The notes below the pieces were generated by a model. That model was not told where the DNA came from, ran no database searches, and saw nothing but the letters and a program-made list of their open reading frames with translations. A DNA stretch of 64,000 nt from Hirundichthys speculiger (taxonomy: Eukaryota; Chordata; Actinopteri; Beloniformes; Exocoetidae), in contig JAGFBZ010000703.1 of assembly GCA_018398805.1 (NCBI GenBank), positions 434,001-498,000 on the forward strand, in the 5' to 3' direction. Positions within the stretch are counted from its first letter, which is position 1. Each line of letters begins with the position of its first letter. A program made the position numbers and the translations under genes. Below are positions 9,896 to 20,166 of this stretch, in pieces.

Positions 9896-11860
9896 TATGA
9901 AGGCTATTCCCTGAAGTCTAACCTAATCCCATCTGATACTTAACATACGTCTCAGTCCTTATAGCTCCTTATAACTTTCAACTCTGACGCCAGGGTTGCC
10001 TACCAGATCTGAGTCTCTGAGCCAGTCTGGCTTCAGCTGGTGGAGGCTCCTCCATGTTGCTAAGCATGACACAAGGATTCACAAAGTCATGAATACAGCC
10101 AGTCAAACCTAGATTAAATTATGTCAGTCCAACGACAGACACCAGTCCCTGGTGTCTGTCTCTCTGACGACTGTGGTTGAAAACCCTTTTTTTTTCTTTG
10201 TTTTTAGTGGTATTATTTTTTGTGCCTTTAGGCCTGCAGCTTGAGATTGCCTTTACTTTAGCTTGCTTGGATTGTCGCGTCCATATGCAGAATACTTCTT
10301 TTAGGAAAAAAAAAAGTTTGCTGAATATGGTCCGCTATGTTGACACTTAGTTGACACACATAAAATAAGTACAGCTTTGTGTCCGTGTTGCCTGCAGTGG
10401 TCCTAGTGCATGTTCTCAAGCAATTATGAGGTTGTACTTTAAACCTAAGAAGCTTGAAGTAAACAGTGCAATGACTTCAAGGAACTAAGCAAGTTCTGAC
10501 CAAGGTTTGATGGGCTTGGAGGAACAAAAAAAGTAAACAGTATTATTCAAGAGTTGAATTTTAAATACTGACAGAAGCAGTGACAACCTGCAGAAACATA
10601 ACTACCAGAACATGTAATAAATTCTAGCCTACAGTCTGGCCAGCAGTACTATAAAGGAGATAAGGAGATAACAGGTGGTGAGGAGAGAAGGCTGAGAAAA
10701 AAAAGAGTAAGAGGTGATTTCAGGGGCACTGGAGAACAGAGAAGTGGAAGAGGGCCGGGAAGTAAATTAGGCATGTAAAGTGAGGTTGATACCAAAGTGA
10801 CTGAGTGTGGTGACCTCTTGCCAAGAATTGGCTCACTCATGAAAGAATTTTTTCTTCCTACTGACACACAGAGAAAACCTCAACTGCTCATTGTCCTGCA
10901 GTGATTCCTCAAACCACATGGCACCTTCACTCTTATGGACCCAGAGATCTTTGTCATTTCCTTCTTGTTGTTTCTTTGTGGCCTTTTGTATCCATGAATA
11001 ACATGTCTGGATTTCAATTAAAATGCACCTCACATTCAAAACTGTTGGCTGAGTAACAAATACTGAAATTAAATTTTGTTTTTCCTCACCAAAAAAAGCC
11101 TCTGGTATCTATCGCTGGATGATTGGGCCTCCATGCTGTCTGAGTGACAATAAAAGGTACACACGTTAACATTGAATCTTGTCTCTTATTTGCGCTCATT
11201 GTAAATATACTCTTTTGATAATGTATATATAATGTGGGACCTCTAGGTCTTTATATTTTTACTTTTTCAGTCAGCACTTTACAAGCACAGTCAAGTTTAG
11301 CTAGGGCTCTAGTACGACTAGGCCATTTAATTGGACTGTCTTTGTCTCAGTGTCCGTGCCCATGAGGAGAATCAATTTAGCAACCAAACTATGTCAGACT
11401 CCACCACAACAGGTGCCGATACATCTGCTTTCTGTTTGTTGTTACTGGGCTTTTCTGGTTGACCAACTTATGTCACAAACCAAACAGATTATTCTCTGGT
11501 TTAGCTAGTGGCAGCAAATTGAAAAACTGTCCAAACATTAAACTGGACCAGCTATATGCATTTCATATGTTTTATAGACTTTGTTTTTTCCTTCTGTGTA
11601 CTGGCTTGTTCTGGGTCAAAGCCCGGGGTGGGAACTGTAGGTCCTGCACAGAATGCAGGCCAGTTTCAGCCCAGTTTCAGTCCAGTTGCATGTTTACATG
11701 GAGGAGCAGCTTGACTTTCAGCCACATTATCTGGGTGTGTTATTCTGCCTGTAAAGTTCCATTTCAGTCGGACTGAAATGCTAACAGGTATTTTAAAACT
11801 AGAATTTCAGTCAGACTAATGCCTTTTTTTTGCCCTAATGTCATATAAACATACTGATTA
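9896..11860. other. Non-coding stretch with small hairpins
   Basis: No supported gene. A short perfect inverted repeat (gacagacaccag / ctggtgtctgtc, about 10134-10160) could form a small hairpin. Minus-strand frames at 10649-11039 are without recognisable features. Confidence 0.45.
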
Positions 11861-12139
11861 ATTCTGGTGATGATTAACTGGTGTGTTTGGGATCATTGCT
11901 CTGTTGTTCACACAGTTATACTCAAGGTTTAACTGTTGCACAGATGGCATCACATTTAAATCTAGAATACTTGGGTATGCAGGGGTTTGTGGTTTGTGGT
12001 GAGGTCAAGGACAACAAGGTACCCAAGTCCCATAAACTTGTTGCACCTCCACCACCATGCTTGACATTTATTATGAGATGTTTGTGCTAATGTGCTGCGT
12101 TTAGCTTTTTGGAAATCATGGCACTGTACATTATAGTAC

Positions 12140-12579
12140 TGTCATGATCTGAGGCAGGGATAGAGGACCCAAGAGCAGGAGTTCTCAAAAAAAACAAAAA
12201 GGTTTATTAAACCAAAACACAAAATCCAAAAATACAAACCAAAACAAAGTCCAGGACAAACAGAATCCAAATCGAGAAACAATCAGAAAAACCGACAGAG
12301 TAACTCACAGGACACAAGACGACACAAGACGACACAAGACGACACAAGACGACGGACCAGCAAAGACAGGGGAGATGACAAGACTTAAATAGACAGAGGA
12401 ACAAATGAGAGGCAGGTGCAGGGAATCAAGGTAATGAGGGGAAGGAAGCAAAGCAGAAAACAACAGAGACAAGACAGACCTTCAAAGTAAAACAGTAAAC
12501 AGCAGACAAGAGACAGGGAGTGATGCCAACTTGACAGACACGCACACAAGGGCTGCCATGGCCGACGCAGGCCATGACA
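12140..12579 (-). mobile_element. Solo LTR of a retrotransposon, 5-bp target duplication
   Basis: A 440-bp segment beginning TGTCATGATCTG and ending CCATGACA, so it has TG...CA ends with short inverted termini. It is flanked by the identical 5-mer AGTAC at 12135-12139 and 12580-12584. On the minus strand a TATA-like CTATTTAAG (12391-12383) is followed by an AATAAA signal (12208-12203), the order expected in an LTR promoter, R and U5 layout. No internal region or second LTR is present, so it most likely arose by LTR-LTR recombination. It sits inside the older Tc1 copy, which resumes on the other side. The retroelement superfamily cannot be told from the LTR alone. Confidence 0.8.
12311..12353 (+). 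repeat. 10-bp minisatellite inside the solo LTR
   Basis: Four perfect tandem copies of gacacaagac plus a partial fifth. The array lies within the LTR, close to its TATA-like box, so copy number may differ between LTR copies. Confidence 0.9.
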
Positions 12580-12797
12580 AGTACAAACGTCTCTATTTGT
12601 AGAGGCTTATGATCCTTGTGTGGACAAGCCAGAGTCTAGGCATCTAGGCTTTTGCTGTATGCCTTCTTGGTCTACCTGCTTTCCTGTCTCTTTATTTTTG
12701 AAAAAAAGCCATTAGTAATTCAATCTTGTTGGACTGTCTATTTTGATCTTTTTCTCACAATCCATATTTGTACAGTTACTTTCCAATTGCACTGTCA

Positions 12798-12923
12798 GCA
12801 CCTTTCGCCTGTCACGTGGGAGGTCCAGGTTTGATTCCTGGTTACACCAGGAAGGGCATCAATCAATCAAGCAAGTCACACTGTCCTGGAAACCCCAACC
12901 AGGGAGCAGCCGAGAAGAAAGTT
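12798..12923 (+). mobile_element. SINE-like insertion with 7-bp duplication
   Basis: A 126-bp unit with a tRNA-like B-box block (ggtttgattcctgg), then 'accaggaagggcatc', 'aatcaatcaagc' and 'gggagcagccgagaagaaag', an order that matches a common fish SINE ending in an agaag tail. It is flanked by ACTGTCA at 12791-12797 and 12924-12930. The surrounding Tc1 sequence continues across it. The unit is short at its 5' end; the A-box part is poorly preserved. Confidence 0.65.
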
Positions 12924-12950
12924 ACTGTCATGATCTTTAGCGTGCTAACT

Positions 12951-13485
12951 TGCACGATTTTAGGCTGTCGCAGACAAAAGATTAATGTTGTGAAAGACAT
13001 GTGGGGGATATCTTTGGTCTTTGGCCAAAACAGGCAGTCCTACATCCTACAATATGACCGTGTGACGACAGCTGTCACACTGCGACCAAAGACTACCTGT
13101 AATAAATTTCTGACAGTGTCAGAAATCCTGTGACACTATCTACTCACTAGCCAATTAAAATGCAACTTGAAATGACATTCCAAATCAAAATCCAAATCCA
13201 AAATTTGCCTCTTTTCTCTAAGCATGACCAGGAACACATTCTTCTCCTTTGCTGCTTTTTTAAAAGCACTTTGGCACACAGTAAGTGCTACAATAGAGCA
13301 GTTTATTTCCACGTGTTGTTTGTTTACCATCAGTGCATGCTAGTTACGCTATTCTACATCTGCTTGCATCTTTGCATCAGACATAGGATACAATTAAAGA
13401 GGGCTTATGCACATACAGGCTGCACATACCATTCTGGACATTGTACCTAAGAGTAAGCAAATGGAAATCAAACAGTGGGAAATCT
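12951..13485. mobile_element. Unidentified insertion in the Tc1 copy
   Basis: About 530 bp that interrupt the Tc1-like sequence. The left edge begins gcacgattttaggctgtcgc, a block found again at 16579-16598 at the start of the GC-rich segment. The next 180 bp are rich in short palindromes (acagctgt, tgacagtgtca). No terminal repeats or coding domain were recognised, and the right edge is placed only approximately. Two small elements in a row are possible. Confidence 0.4.
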
Positions 13486-13826
13486 TTTTCAACTCCAGAA
13501 ATTGTGCAATGCAGAGGAGCCCTTTGGCTTCAAAAGTCTGGTTATTGCATGGACTGATCTTGTGTTAAGCATGTGGAAATGTGAAATAGCCAGTTCTAGG
13601 AAGACTGACAAATATTTTTCACTTGTACATAATCTTTCTCACTGCAGAATGATGTACTCTGAAGTGTTTGGAAATGTCTTAACCTGTCACAGATTGAAAA
13701 GCAGCATCAGTTGCTTCTGTTGATTTATTTCTCTTTTGGCATTGTATCATTATAAACTTGAATGCTCTGGGCCAGAAAACTACCAAATGTCCAGCTTACA
13801 TTGAGGTGGTCACACTTGCTGATCAA

Positions 13827-14194
13827 TAGAGGCTACCAATGTACTGTGAAAATGGTATCCTCTAGGTGGCAGCACCCATTGAAACCGGTCGTAGCATTTG
13901 TAAACTTCTAGTTTTGGAGGCGACTATGTGAAACTCCCACTGACTCTGAAGGCACTGATTAGTGTGAGGGTAAGGACAAAATGGGGAAGAATGTTGACCT
14001 GCTGAACCTTGCAAGACATTCCAGGCTATGTTACCATCAATTTGCAAAGGAAATGATCAACACTGACAGTGACACGAGTGGTGATCCTGCCTACTTTGCC
14101 TGGAATAACTGGAGGAAGCCATAGTAGAGAAAGGCACAGGTGTGAGTTACACCCTGTTACAGGTCATATTCCTCAGTAGTTGGGTAGTCATCGT
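13827..14194. mobile_element. Unidentified insertion, possible 7-bp duplication
   Basis: About 368 bp separating two blocks that are adjacent in the Tc1 5' leader at 3172-3375. Both borders carry TGATCAA (13820-13826, 14195-14201), which fits a target duplication, though the leader itself contains a similar sequence. The inside has no recognisable coding domain or terminal repeat. Confidence 0.4.
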
Positions 14195-14289
14195 TGATCA
14201 AATGCATTTAATGAACAGAAACTGACTGCTATTTACCCACTTAAATATAAATACACTTAAATATAAATATATGATATTAAAGAGACAAA

Positions 14290-14590
14290 TGATCACAACT
14301 AAAAGGGCTACAAACACCTTGAGGTCCCATAGGCAATTAGCAAGTATGAAAAGGTTGCAAGGAAGTCAGCCTCAAACAAATACCTACAAAGAGTAAGGGA
14401 AATCCTGAAGAGCTAATTGAATAGTAGGAGCAAAGTCTAAACCATCAACAACTAATGTCCTACTTCTAATCAGATACATATGCTGCTGATATAATACCAA
14501 CCAGGTCACATGAGGAGAAAGCCTACAAGGCTCCTTACAGTGCATGGAGGGTTACATCTTAAGCTCAAGCTCAACAGAGTGCAGAACAGC
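14290..14590 (+). pseudogene. LINE reverse-transcriptase C-terminal remnant
   Basis: Read in the plus strand, one frame with stops gives GYKHLEVP, KYLQRVREILKS, then L-N-S-x-x-K-V and TRLLTVHGGLHLK. These fit the end of the polymerase and thumb region of a non-LTR retrotransposon RT (typical forms YKYLGI, YLxRVRxVL, KTRKLLTMHGGFHP). At least four in-frame stops and a frameshift show it is dead. It lies between two Tc1 copies of different families. A second remnant of what seems to be the same LINE type, further C-terminal, lies at 46205-46485. The clade is not assigned. Confidence 0.65.
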
Positions 14591-14689
14591 AGCGTTGTGC
14601 CAGCTGCTGTAAATTCCAGCCATTCAAGCTTTGGACTCATTGCACTTTACAACAATAAAAGAAGGCAAAAGAAGAACTGATGGTGCCTT

Positions 14690-15265
14690 TCCAGATGTGG
14701 AAGCTACACACACCATGGCCACTACTGCAAACCCATAGCATCAGAGATACAGGCTGTTGAACTGCCCGCTGACAACAAGATGGATGGTTCCTCTGCGCTT
14801 TCGTCTGCAGGACACAGCGTCCATGGTTCCAAGAAAAATTTCAAATTTTGATACATCTTACCACAGATGAGCTTAAATGAGCTTTGGTCCAGAGAGGACA
14901 ACAGTTTTTCTGGATCATGTTCACATTTGACTTCTTCTTTGCATGACACAGCGTTAACTTGTATTCCTGAAGGTTCTGAAGATCACACACATCCAATTTT
15001 TGACTTTCACAGACACTCCTCCTGAATCTTTTAATGACATTATGCTCTGTAGATGGTGGGATCTTCAAAGTCTTTGACATTTTACATTTAGTAACATTTT
15101 TCTGAAATTGTTCTACAATTTTTAGATATAGCTTGTTGCAGATTGGTGAAGCTCTACTCCATCTTTACATCAGAGAAATTCTGTGTCTCTGAAAAGCTCT
15201 TTTTATATCCAGTCATGTTACTGACATGTTGCCAGTTAACCTAATTAGTTGTCAAATACAATAAA
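14690..15265 (-). mobile_element. Tc1-like transposon (second family), truncated
   Basis: On the minus strand a 5' leader ('gttaacctaattagttg' read in plus, 15235-15252) is followed by a decayed transposase. Around 15080-14850 the frame reads KIPPSTEHNVIKRF (helix-turn-helix) and, after a gap, CHAKKKSNVNMIQKN and WTKAHL, a layout known from Tc1-like transposases. The DNA-binding domain is internally shortened by about 50 codons and merges with the start of the catalytic domain. Downstream sequence to about 14690 still follows the element, including a frame through GHRRCVLQTKAQR-like sequence, but the remaining catalytic core is absent. No terminal repeat was found at the left edge. Confidence 0.7.
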
Positions 15266-15563
15266 ATTGTTATAAGTACACCTTTTGCATAACATATTAA
15301 CATTAAGGGAAACAAAAAAAAAGAAATATAGATCAACTCATAACAAAAATAAGTTTATCAAAATTGATTTAAAGTACATCAATCCCACCATAGTCACAAT
15401 GAAGCCAAGCGCTACATCAGCATCATATTTCCACGTCTGAACTTTCCGTTGTGTTTCTTGAGGGTTTGTTCACGTCATATCCCCTGCCCTTTGCTATATG
15501 CGCGCATGTCCATGCAAAAAACCCGACACAATATAGCTAATACTATATATATATAAATATATA

Positions 15564-16555
<992 letters not shown>

Positions 16556-16734
16556 CAGGTTTAGGGCTTCCAAACACTGCACGATTTTAGGCTGTCGCAA
16601 CCCGCTACCCGCAGATTGCGGGTTTAGGAGCCTCTGCTAACCGCTAATGCAATCTTCTGCTTCCCTAAAGCCGTTACCTGCTATGCCGACTCCCTTACTC
16701 ACATTGTAGGTGTGGCAATGGGCGTGTCTCTTGC

Positions 16735-16834
16735 GCTTTCCGCAAACTCGGTATCTTGCGATCGCGGACTTAGGGTAGCGGGTAGTAAGACCACCCGCTA
16801 CCCGCCATTGCAAGATACCGAGTTTGCGGAAAGC
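16735..16834. repeat. Perfect 25-bp inverted repeat with nested inner hairpin
   Basis: The arm gctttccgcaaactcggtat plus cttgc at 16735-16759 is exactly complementary to 16810-16834. Between the arms a second stem forms from tagcgggta (16775-) and tacccgct (to about 16802). The whole stretch can fold into a two-storey hairpin. Confidence 0.9.
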
Positions 16835-17466
16835 ACAACCCGCATGTCAGCATGTAAAAGAGCCCGTCCAAATGGAATAAATGTGCGTCCACCTGGTCAC
16901 ATGTGGATGTGCACAAACGGCTCTACCTCTCGATTAAAAAACCAAGGAGATCTTTGGGACATTTCCCTTCAAAGTCCGTCATGGCCGACATCACAGTCAC
17001 TTCTGTTTTTAAACAGGTCAGATCATCAAATAGAGCTCTGTGGCTCTGGTGTCAAGCTGGAAAAGGTTGGATGAGGGAATTTATTTATGATATATCTGAA
17101 ACTGCTGGTGGTCGAGAAGGAATAGGAACATTAATAGTTTGTGATCTTTAAACCGGTGCTGTAAGTGGCAGATAAGGTTTTCCAGAACACTGTTGTGGAG
17201 TTTCTTGTACTGTGCGCGTATCCCTTCATGCACTGGCCCTCTCCTTGCGCTCGGAGCACCCGAGATGCACTCAGTGGTAGAAAGTAGATGTCATCATACC
17301 TGTTCCTCTGGCTCATGTGTTCTCAGGCTTCGCCTGAGCGTGTTTACTGGGGGCGCACCAACTATCTGGGACTTTCAGGTTGCCGATAGGAATTGTCTGT
17401 GTAAAAATATTTTTATGTATATATCAGTGCAGAGGAGGAGGAAGGAAGGAAGAGGAGGAAGCTGTA

Positions 17467-17776
17467 CAGCAGAGTCCCAGACGAGCTGCACATGAGAGCT
17501 GCTCCGATCTGGATGAAAAGACGCTCCATAGCGGTTTGTGGGTAGCGCAACCTGGTCTTAAAGGCAATGGCTGCTGACGCACTGATTGGTTTAACAGGTG
17601 GAACGCCCTAACCACTCCCATGCATAATGTAGTGGTTTGTGCAGGTAAGATAGTGGGTTTAGGGAGGTGGAAGATCATTCTTCCTTCCTTGAGTGCGTTC
17701 TTTGCAGGGGAACGCCTCTCTCACTAACCGCTATCCCTTGATAGCGGCTTTAGGAGATTTGGCGGAAGATCGGGCC
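17467..17776 (+). repeat. GC-rich repeat, copy B
   Basis: Same blocks and orientation as copy A at 3598-3906, with scattered substitutions and small indels; copy A has an extra 'tcgtgttctttgaac'-type segment after the 'gcactgattgg' block. The right end 'gatcgggcc' abuts Tc1 sequence exactly, giving a sharp junction. Confidence 0.75.
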
Positions 17777-18042
17777 CTTGCTGTCTTGGTCACAGATGCG
17801 CCAGCAAGACATGCACCAACAATTTGTCCGATTTTGAACTCTGATATGTCAACCATGATGTTGCGTGGATTGCAATATTTTGAGCAAAACTGTGCTCTTA
17901 CCCTGATAACTGAACCTTCACACTCTGCTCTTACTGGTCCTGTGTGGAATTAATGAAGATTGGACACCAGGGTGGTCCAATTAAGCCATGAAACCTCCCA
18001 CACCAAAATGACAGGTGTTTCAGTTTCATTGTCCAACCCCTA
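17777..18042 (-). mobile_element. Tc1-like transposon (fourth family), 5' end only
   Basis: On the minus strand it starts TAGGGGTTGGACAATGAAAC after a TA (18043-18044), then 'acacctgtcattttggtgtg', 'gttgacatatcagagttcaa' and the first transposase codons (VDISEFKIGQIVGAC-like, then 'gcatctgtgaccaagacagc'). This is the 5' leader and N-terminus of a common fish Tc1-like family. It is cut at 17777 by the GC-rich segment. The missing part does not reappear on the far side of that segment, so this is not a simple insertion. Confidence 0.75.
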
Positions 18043-18044
18043 TA

Positions 18045-20122
18045 TATCATAATTACTTATCATACAGGTATGATCTAAATGGTCGTAACTCTTTTTTTTA
18101 AGTTCTCTTCTCTCTAAAAGAAGAGAACTTAGAACTGGTTTCTTGAAGAAAAAGATAACAATTGTCTGTTAAAAAAATACTGATCTATTTGAGGTAATAC
18201 ACTTGAGACAATGCTGGTTTGCATATTCTAACCACTGAGCTCTTATGAAGTGAGTAATTAGGAAAACTAGTATGTGGAGACTCAAAGTTTAAATCCAGCT
18301 TTAAGAATTTGAAACCATTTTTCTCAACTCTTCCATCCCCCATATAAAACAAACTCTTAACAGTCAGTCAAGATACATGTAAAAGTGTCTTCTAACCTCC
18401 ATCACGCCTTTTAAAAAAACAGATAAATAAAATGAATTAAATAAAGAAAGAAATCACAGCTTTTCTCTCCATATGTCTGTCTGCACCTTCCTCTCTCAAT
18501 TACTGGATCTTCCCTCTCTCTGTGCTCTATCAATCCCCTGTTTGCTCTTGTTTTCTTTGCCCTCACACCAACTTCCAACCACACCGCCCCCCCATCCTTT
18601 TGTATTTATTGCTGTATTTATTTCTGCTGAAAAGCCAGTCTAGTTCATTTGCTAGTCGGCTGGGCAGAGCAGGGCTCCTATTCTTAGGCTTTTATTAACA
18701 TCATGGACTGCACAACAACAGCTACAGAATCTATTATTCATTAAGTGTAACCAATATAAAATTTAAAACAGTCTGGGCTTTTTTGTGGAATTATGTAAGG
18801 TCAGCATAATTTTCTGCCTATTACTAATATCTATATCATCTTTTCCTTAGTCAGCTCTATTTAAATATGCAATCATTTACAGCTTTTGACTATGTGTGTG
18901 CACACCCAATTTCCAATATTCCTCTAGTAGACTTTTTATGCTGACATCAATGGCAAGCTATTAAAGACAGTATTTCATTATTGGTTCCTCTTCCCCAGTG
19001 GTTATTTACAATCCCATATATACTAAGCACTGATATTAAAGGAGACCATTTTAATGAGGTGCTATCTGCCATGGCAATATGTCTTTCTCCGAATGAGATT
19101 GTGTTTAAAGATTTTATCAAGAAATGGCTGTTCGGCAGGGTTATGTTTTGTCCATGAAATATGCATTTCATATCTCTTTCATTTCATTAACATAATTTAA
19201 TTTGTGCTTTGCATTCTGTGCATAATACATATTTGATTTACAAAACAAATATTTCCATTAGAAAATGAATTTCATGCACGGAAAAGGCAGAACTGAAAGA
19301 TGTATTGTAAGGAAATAAGAAAAAATGAATTGTATTATCTTTGACTCTGAAAAAAAAAAAAAAAAAAAATCCTCGGCACAGAGAAATACACTCAATAGAT
19401 TTCTTATGTGTGAGTGCGTTTGTGCATGAGTGAGGGCGTTCGTGTGTGTACTGCCTATATGTGTGTGCTTACTCCATGTTTGTGTAGACTGTATGTAAAT
19501 GTGCATTATAGACGAAATGAAAGCTGAGGGTATATTGCATAAAGTTTAGTGCAATATAACTCAGATTGATTTACATGGCTTGCATAGGGGTTTGTCCCTG
19601 ATGTTAAGTGCGCCATTGCACTTAACATCAGAAGAAGCAAACGGATCCATTTTGAATCTTGATTTTGTGTCACTGCATTTACGAATGACACCAGCAAAAT
19701 GAGAGCATACTACACTGAGAAAATATTGGGTCCTACGTGTCACCATGCATCAAAAGGTTTTCCTAGTTGTCTCCAAGGTGAGTGCTCTGTGCAGGGGAAG
19801 CTGTGCATCTCTTTAAAGTGGCCATCTTTTATGCCTCTACTTAAGAGATGGATAGCTCTTTTTTCCCTTTTCATTTAGCCACCACGGGGAAACCCTTTGG
19901 TATGATAAATTACGAAGTCTTCCCCCTCCTCGCTTCCCTTTTCCCATGGAATGCTGCTAGTTTTAATTAAAGCACTTCACCTTGCTTGTTTAAAGGCTAT
20001 CATGGGCCCCGTGATAACTTTGAGAGTGTGCACGAAAGGGAGATGGAGCGCAGGGCTTTGGATAACACAAAGCATTTAAAATCAGCCCCGGTGAGTTCAT
20101 ATTAATTTGGCTTATCTCTGAG

Positions 20123-20127
<5 letters not shown>
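18045..20127. other. Non-coding, unique-looking stretch
   Basis: No supported gene. Near 18101-18128 there is a short perfect palindrome (aagttctcttctctctaaaagaagagaactt). An 18-nt A run lies at 19352-19369. The parts around 18620-19230 and 19870-20090 are unique-looking, with homeodomain-like motifs (ttttaattaaagcac at 19959-19973). They are possible conserved non-coding DNA, but this cannot be tested here. Confidence 0.4.

Positions 20128-20163
<36 letters not shown>
20128..20163 (+). repeat. poly(A) tract, 36 nt
   Basis: Uninterrupted run of 36 A. No retroposon body is visible upstream, so it is listed only as a mononucleotide repeat. Confidence 0.9.

Positions 20164-20166
<3 letters not shown>

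Larger units (their letters stand above)
11865..14255 (-). mobile_element. Tc1-like transposon split by at least four later insertions
   Basis: Pieces of one minus-strand Tc1-like element lie at 14195-14255 (5' leader), 13495-13826 (leader, ATG at 13742, N-terminal helix-turn-helix region), 12924-12950, 12580-12797 and 11865-12139 (C-terminal half). In the last, the QQxNDPKH block that holds the second catalytic Asp reads QQSNDPKH, so that Asp is lost. The sequence downstream, with the third catalytic residue and 3' inverted repeat, is missing. Between the pieces sit a solo LTR, a SINE-like unit and two unidentified segments, three of them bounded by short duplications. The same family gives the fragments at 3172-3375 and 37582-37835. 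It is a dead, old copy. Confidence 0.7.
16577..17776 (+). repeat. GC-rich fold-back segment containing repeat copy B (unassigned element)
   Basis: About 1.2 kb lying between two truncated Tc1 copies of different families. It starts with 'gcacgattttaggctgtcgc', shared with 12951-12970. It has repeated CCCGCTACCCGC motifs (16605, 16792), also present in copy A at 3856, a long perfect inverted repeat at 16735-16834, and ends with a ~310-bp block nearly identical to copy A at 3598-3906. The middle (16880-17460) shows no recognisable protein domain on either strand. Copy A may be an internally shortened relative of this longer unit. No terminal inverted repeats or target duplication were found, so it could be a composite. 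Confidence 0.5.

Noticed and set aside
4517..10122. Shared phrase 'caaacctagattaaattat' at 4514 and 10105
   Set aside because: Flanks do not match, so it is treated as chance or a tiny leftover of an unknown repeat.
10134..10160. Small hairpin as a possible microRNA or regulatory RNA
   Set aside because: The stem is only 12 bp with a 3-base loop, too short for a microRNA precursor.
12311..12353. CRISPR-like array
   Set aside because: Units are 10 bp without spacers; it is a minisatellite in an LTR in a vertebrate genome.
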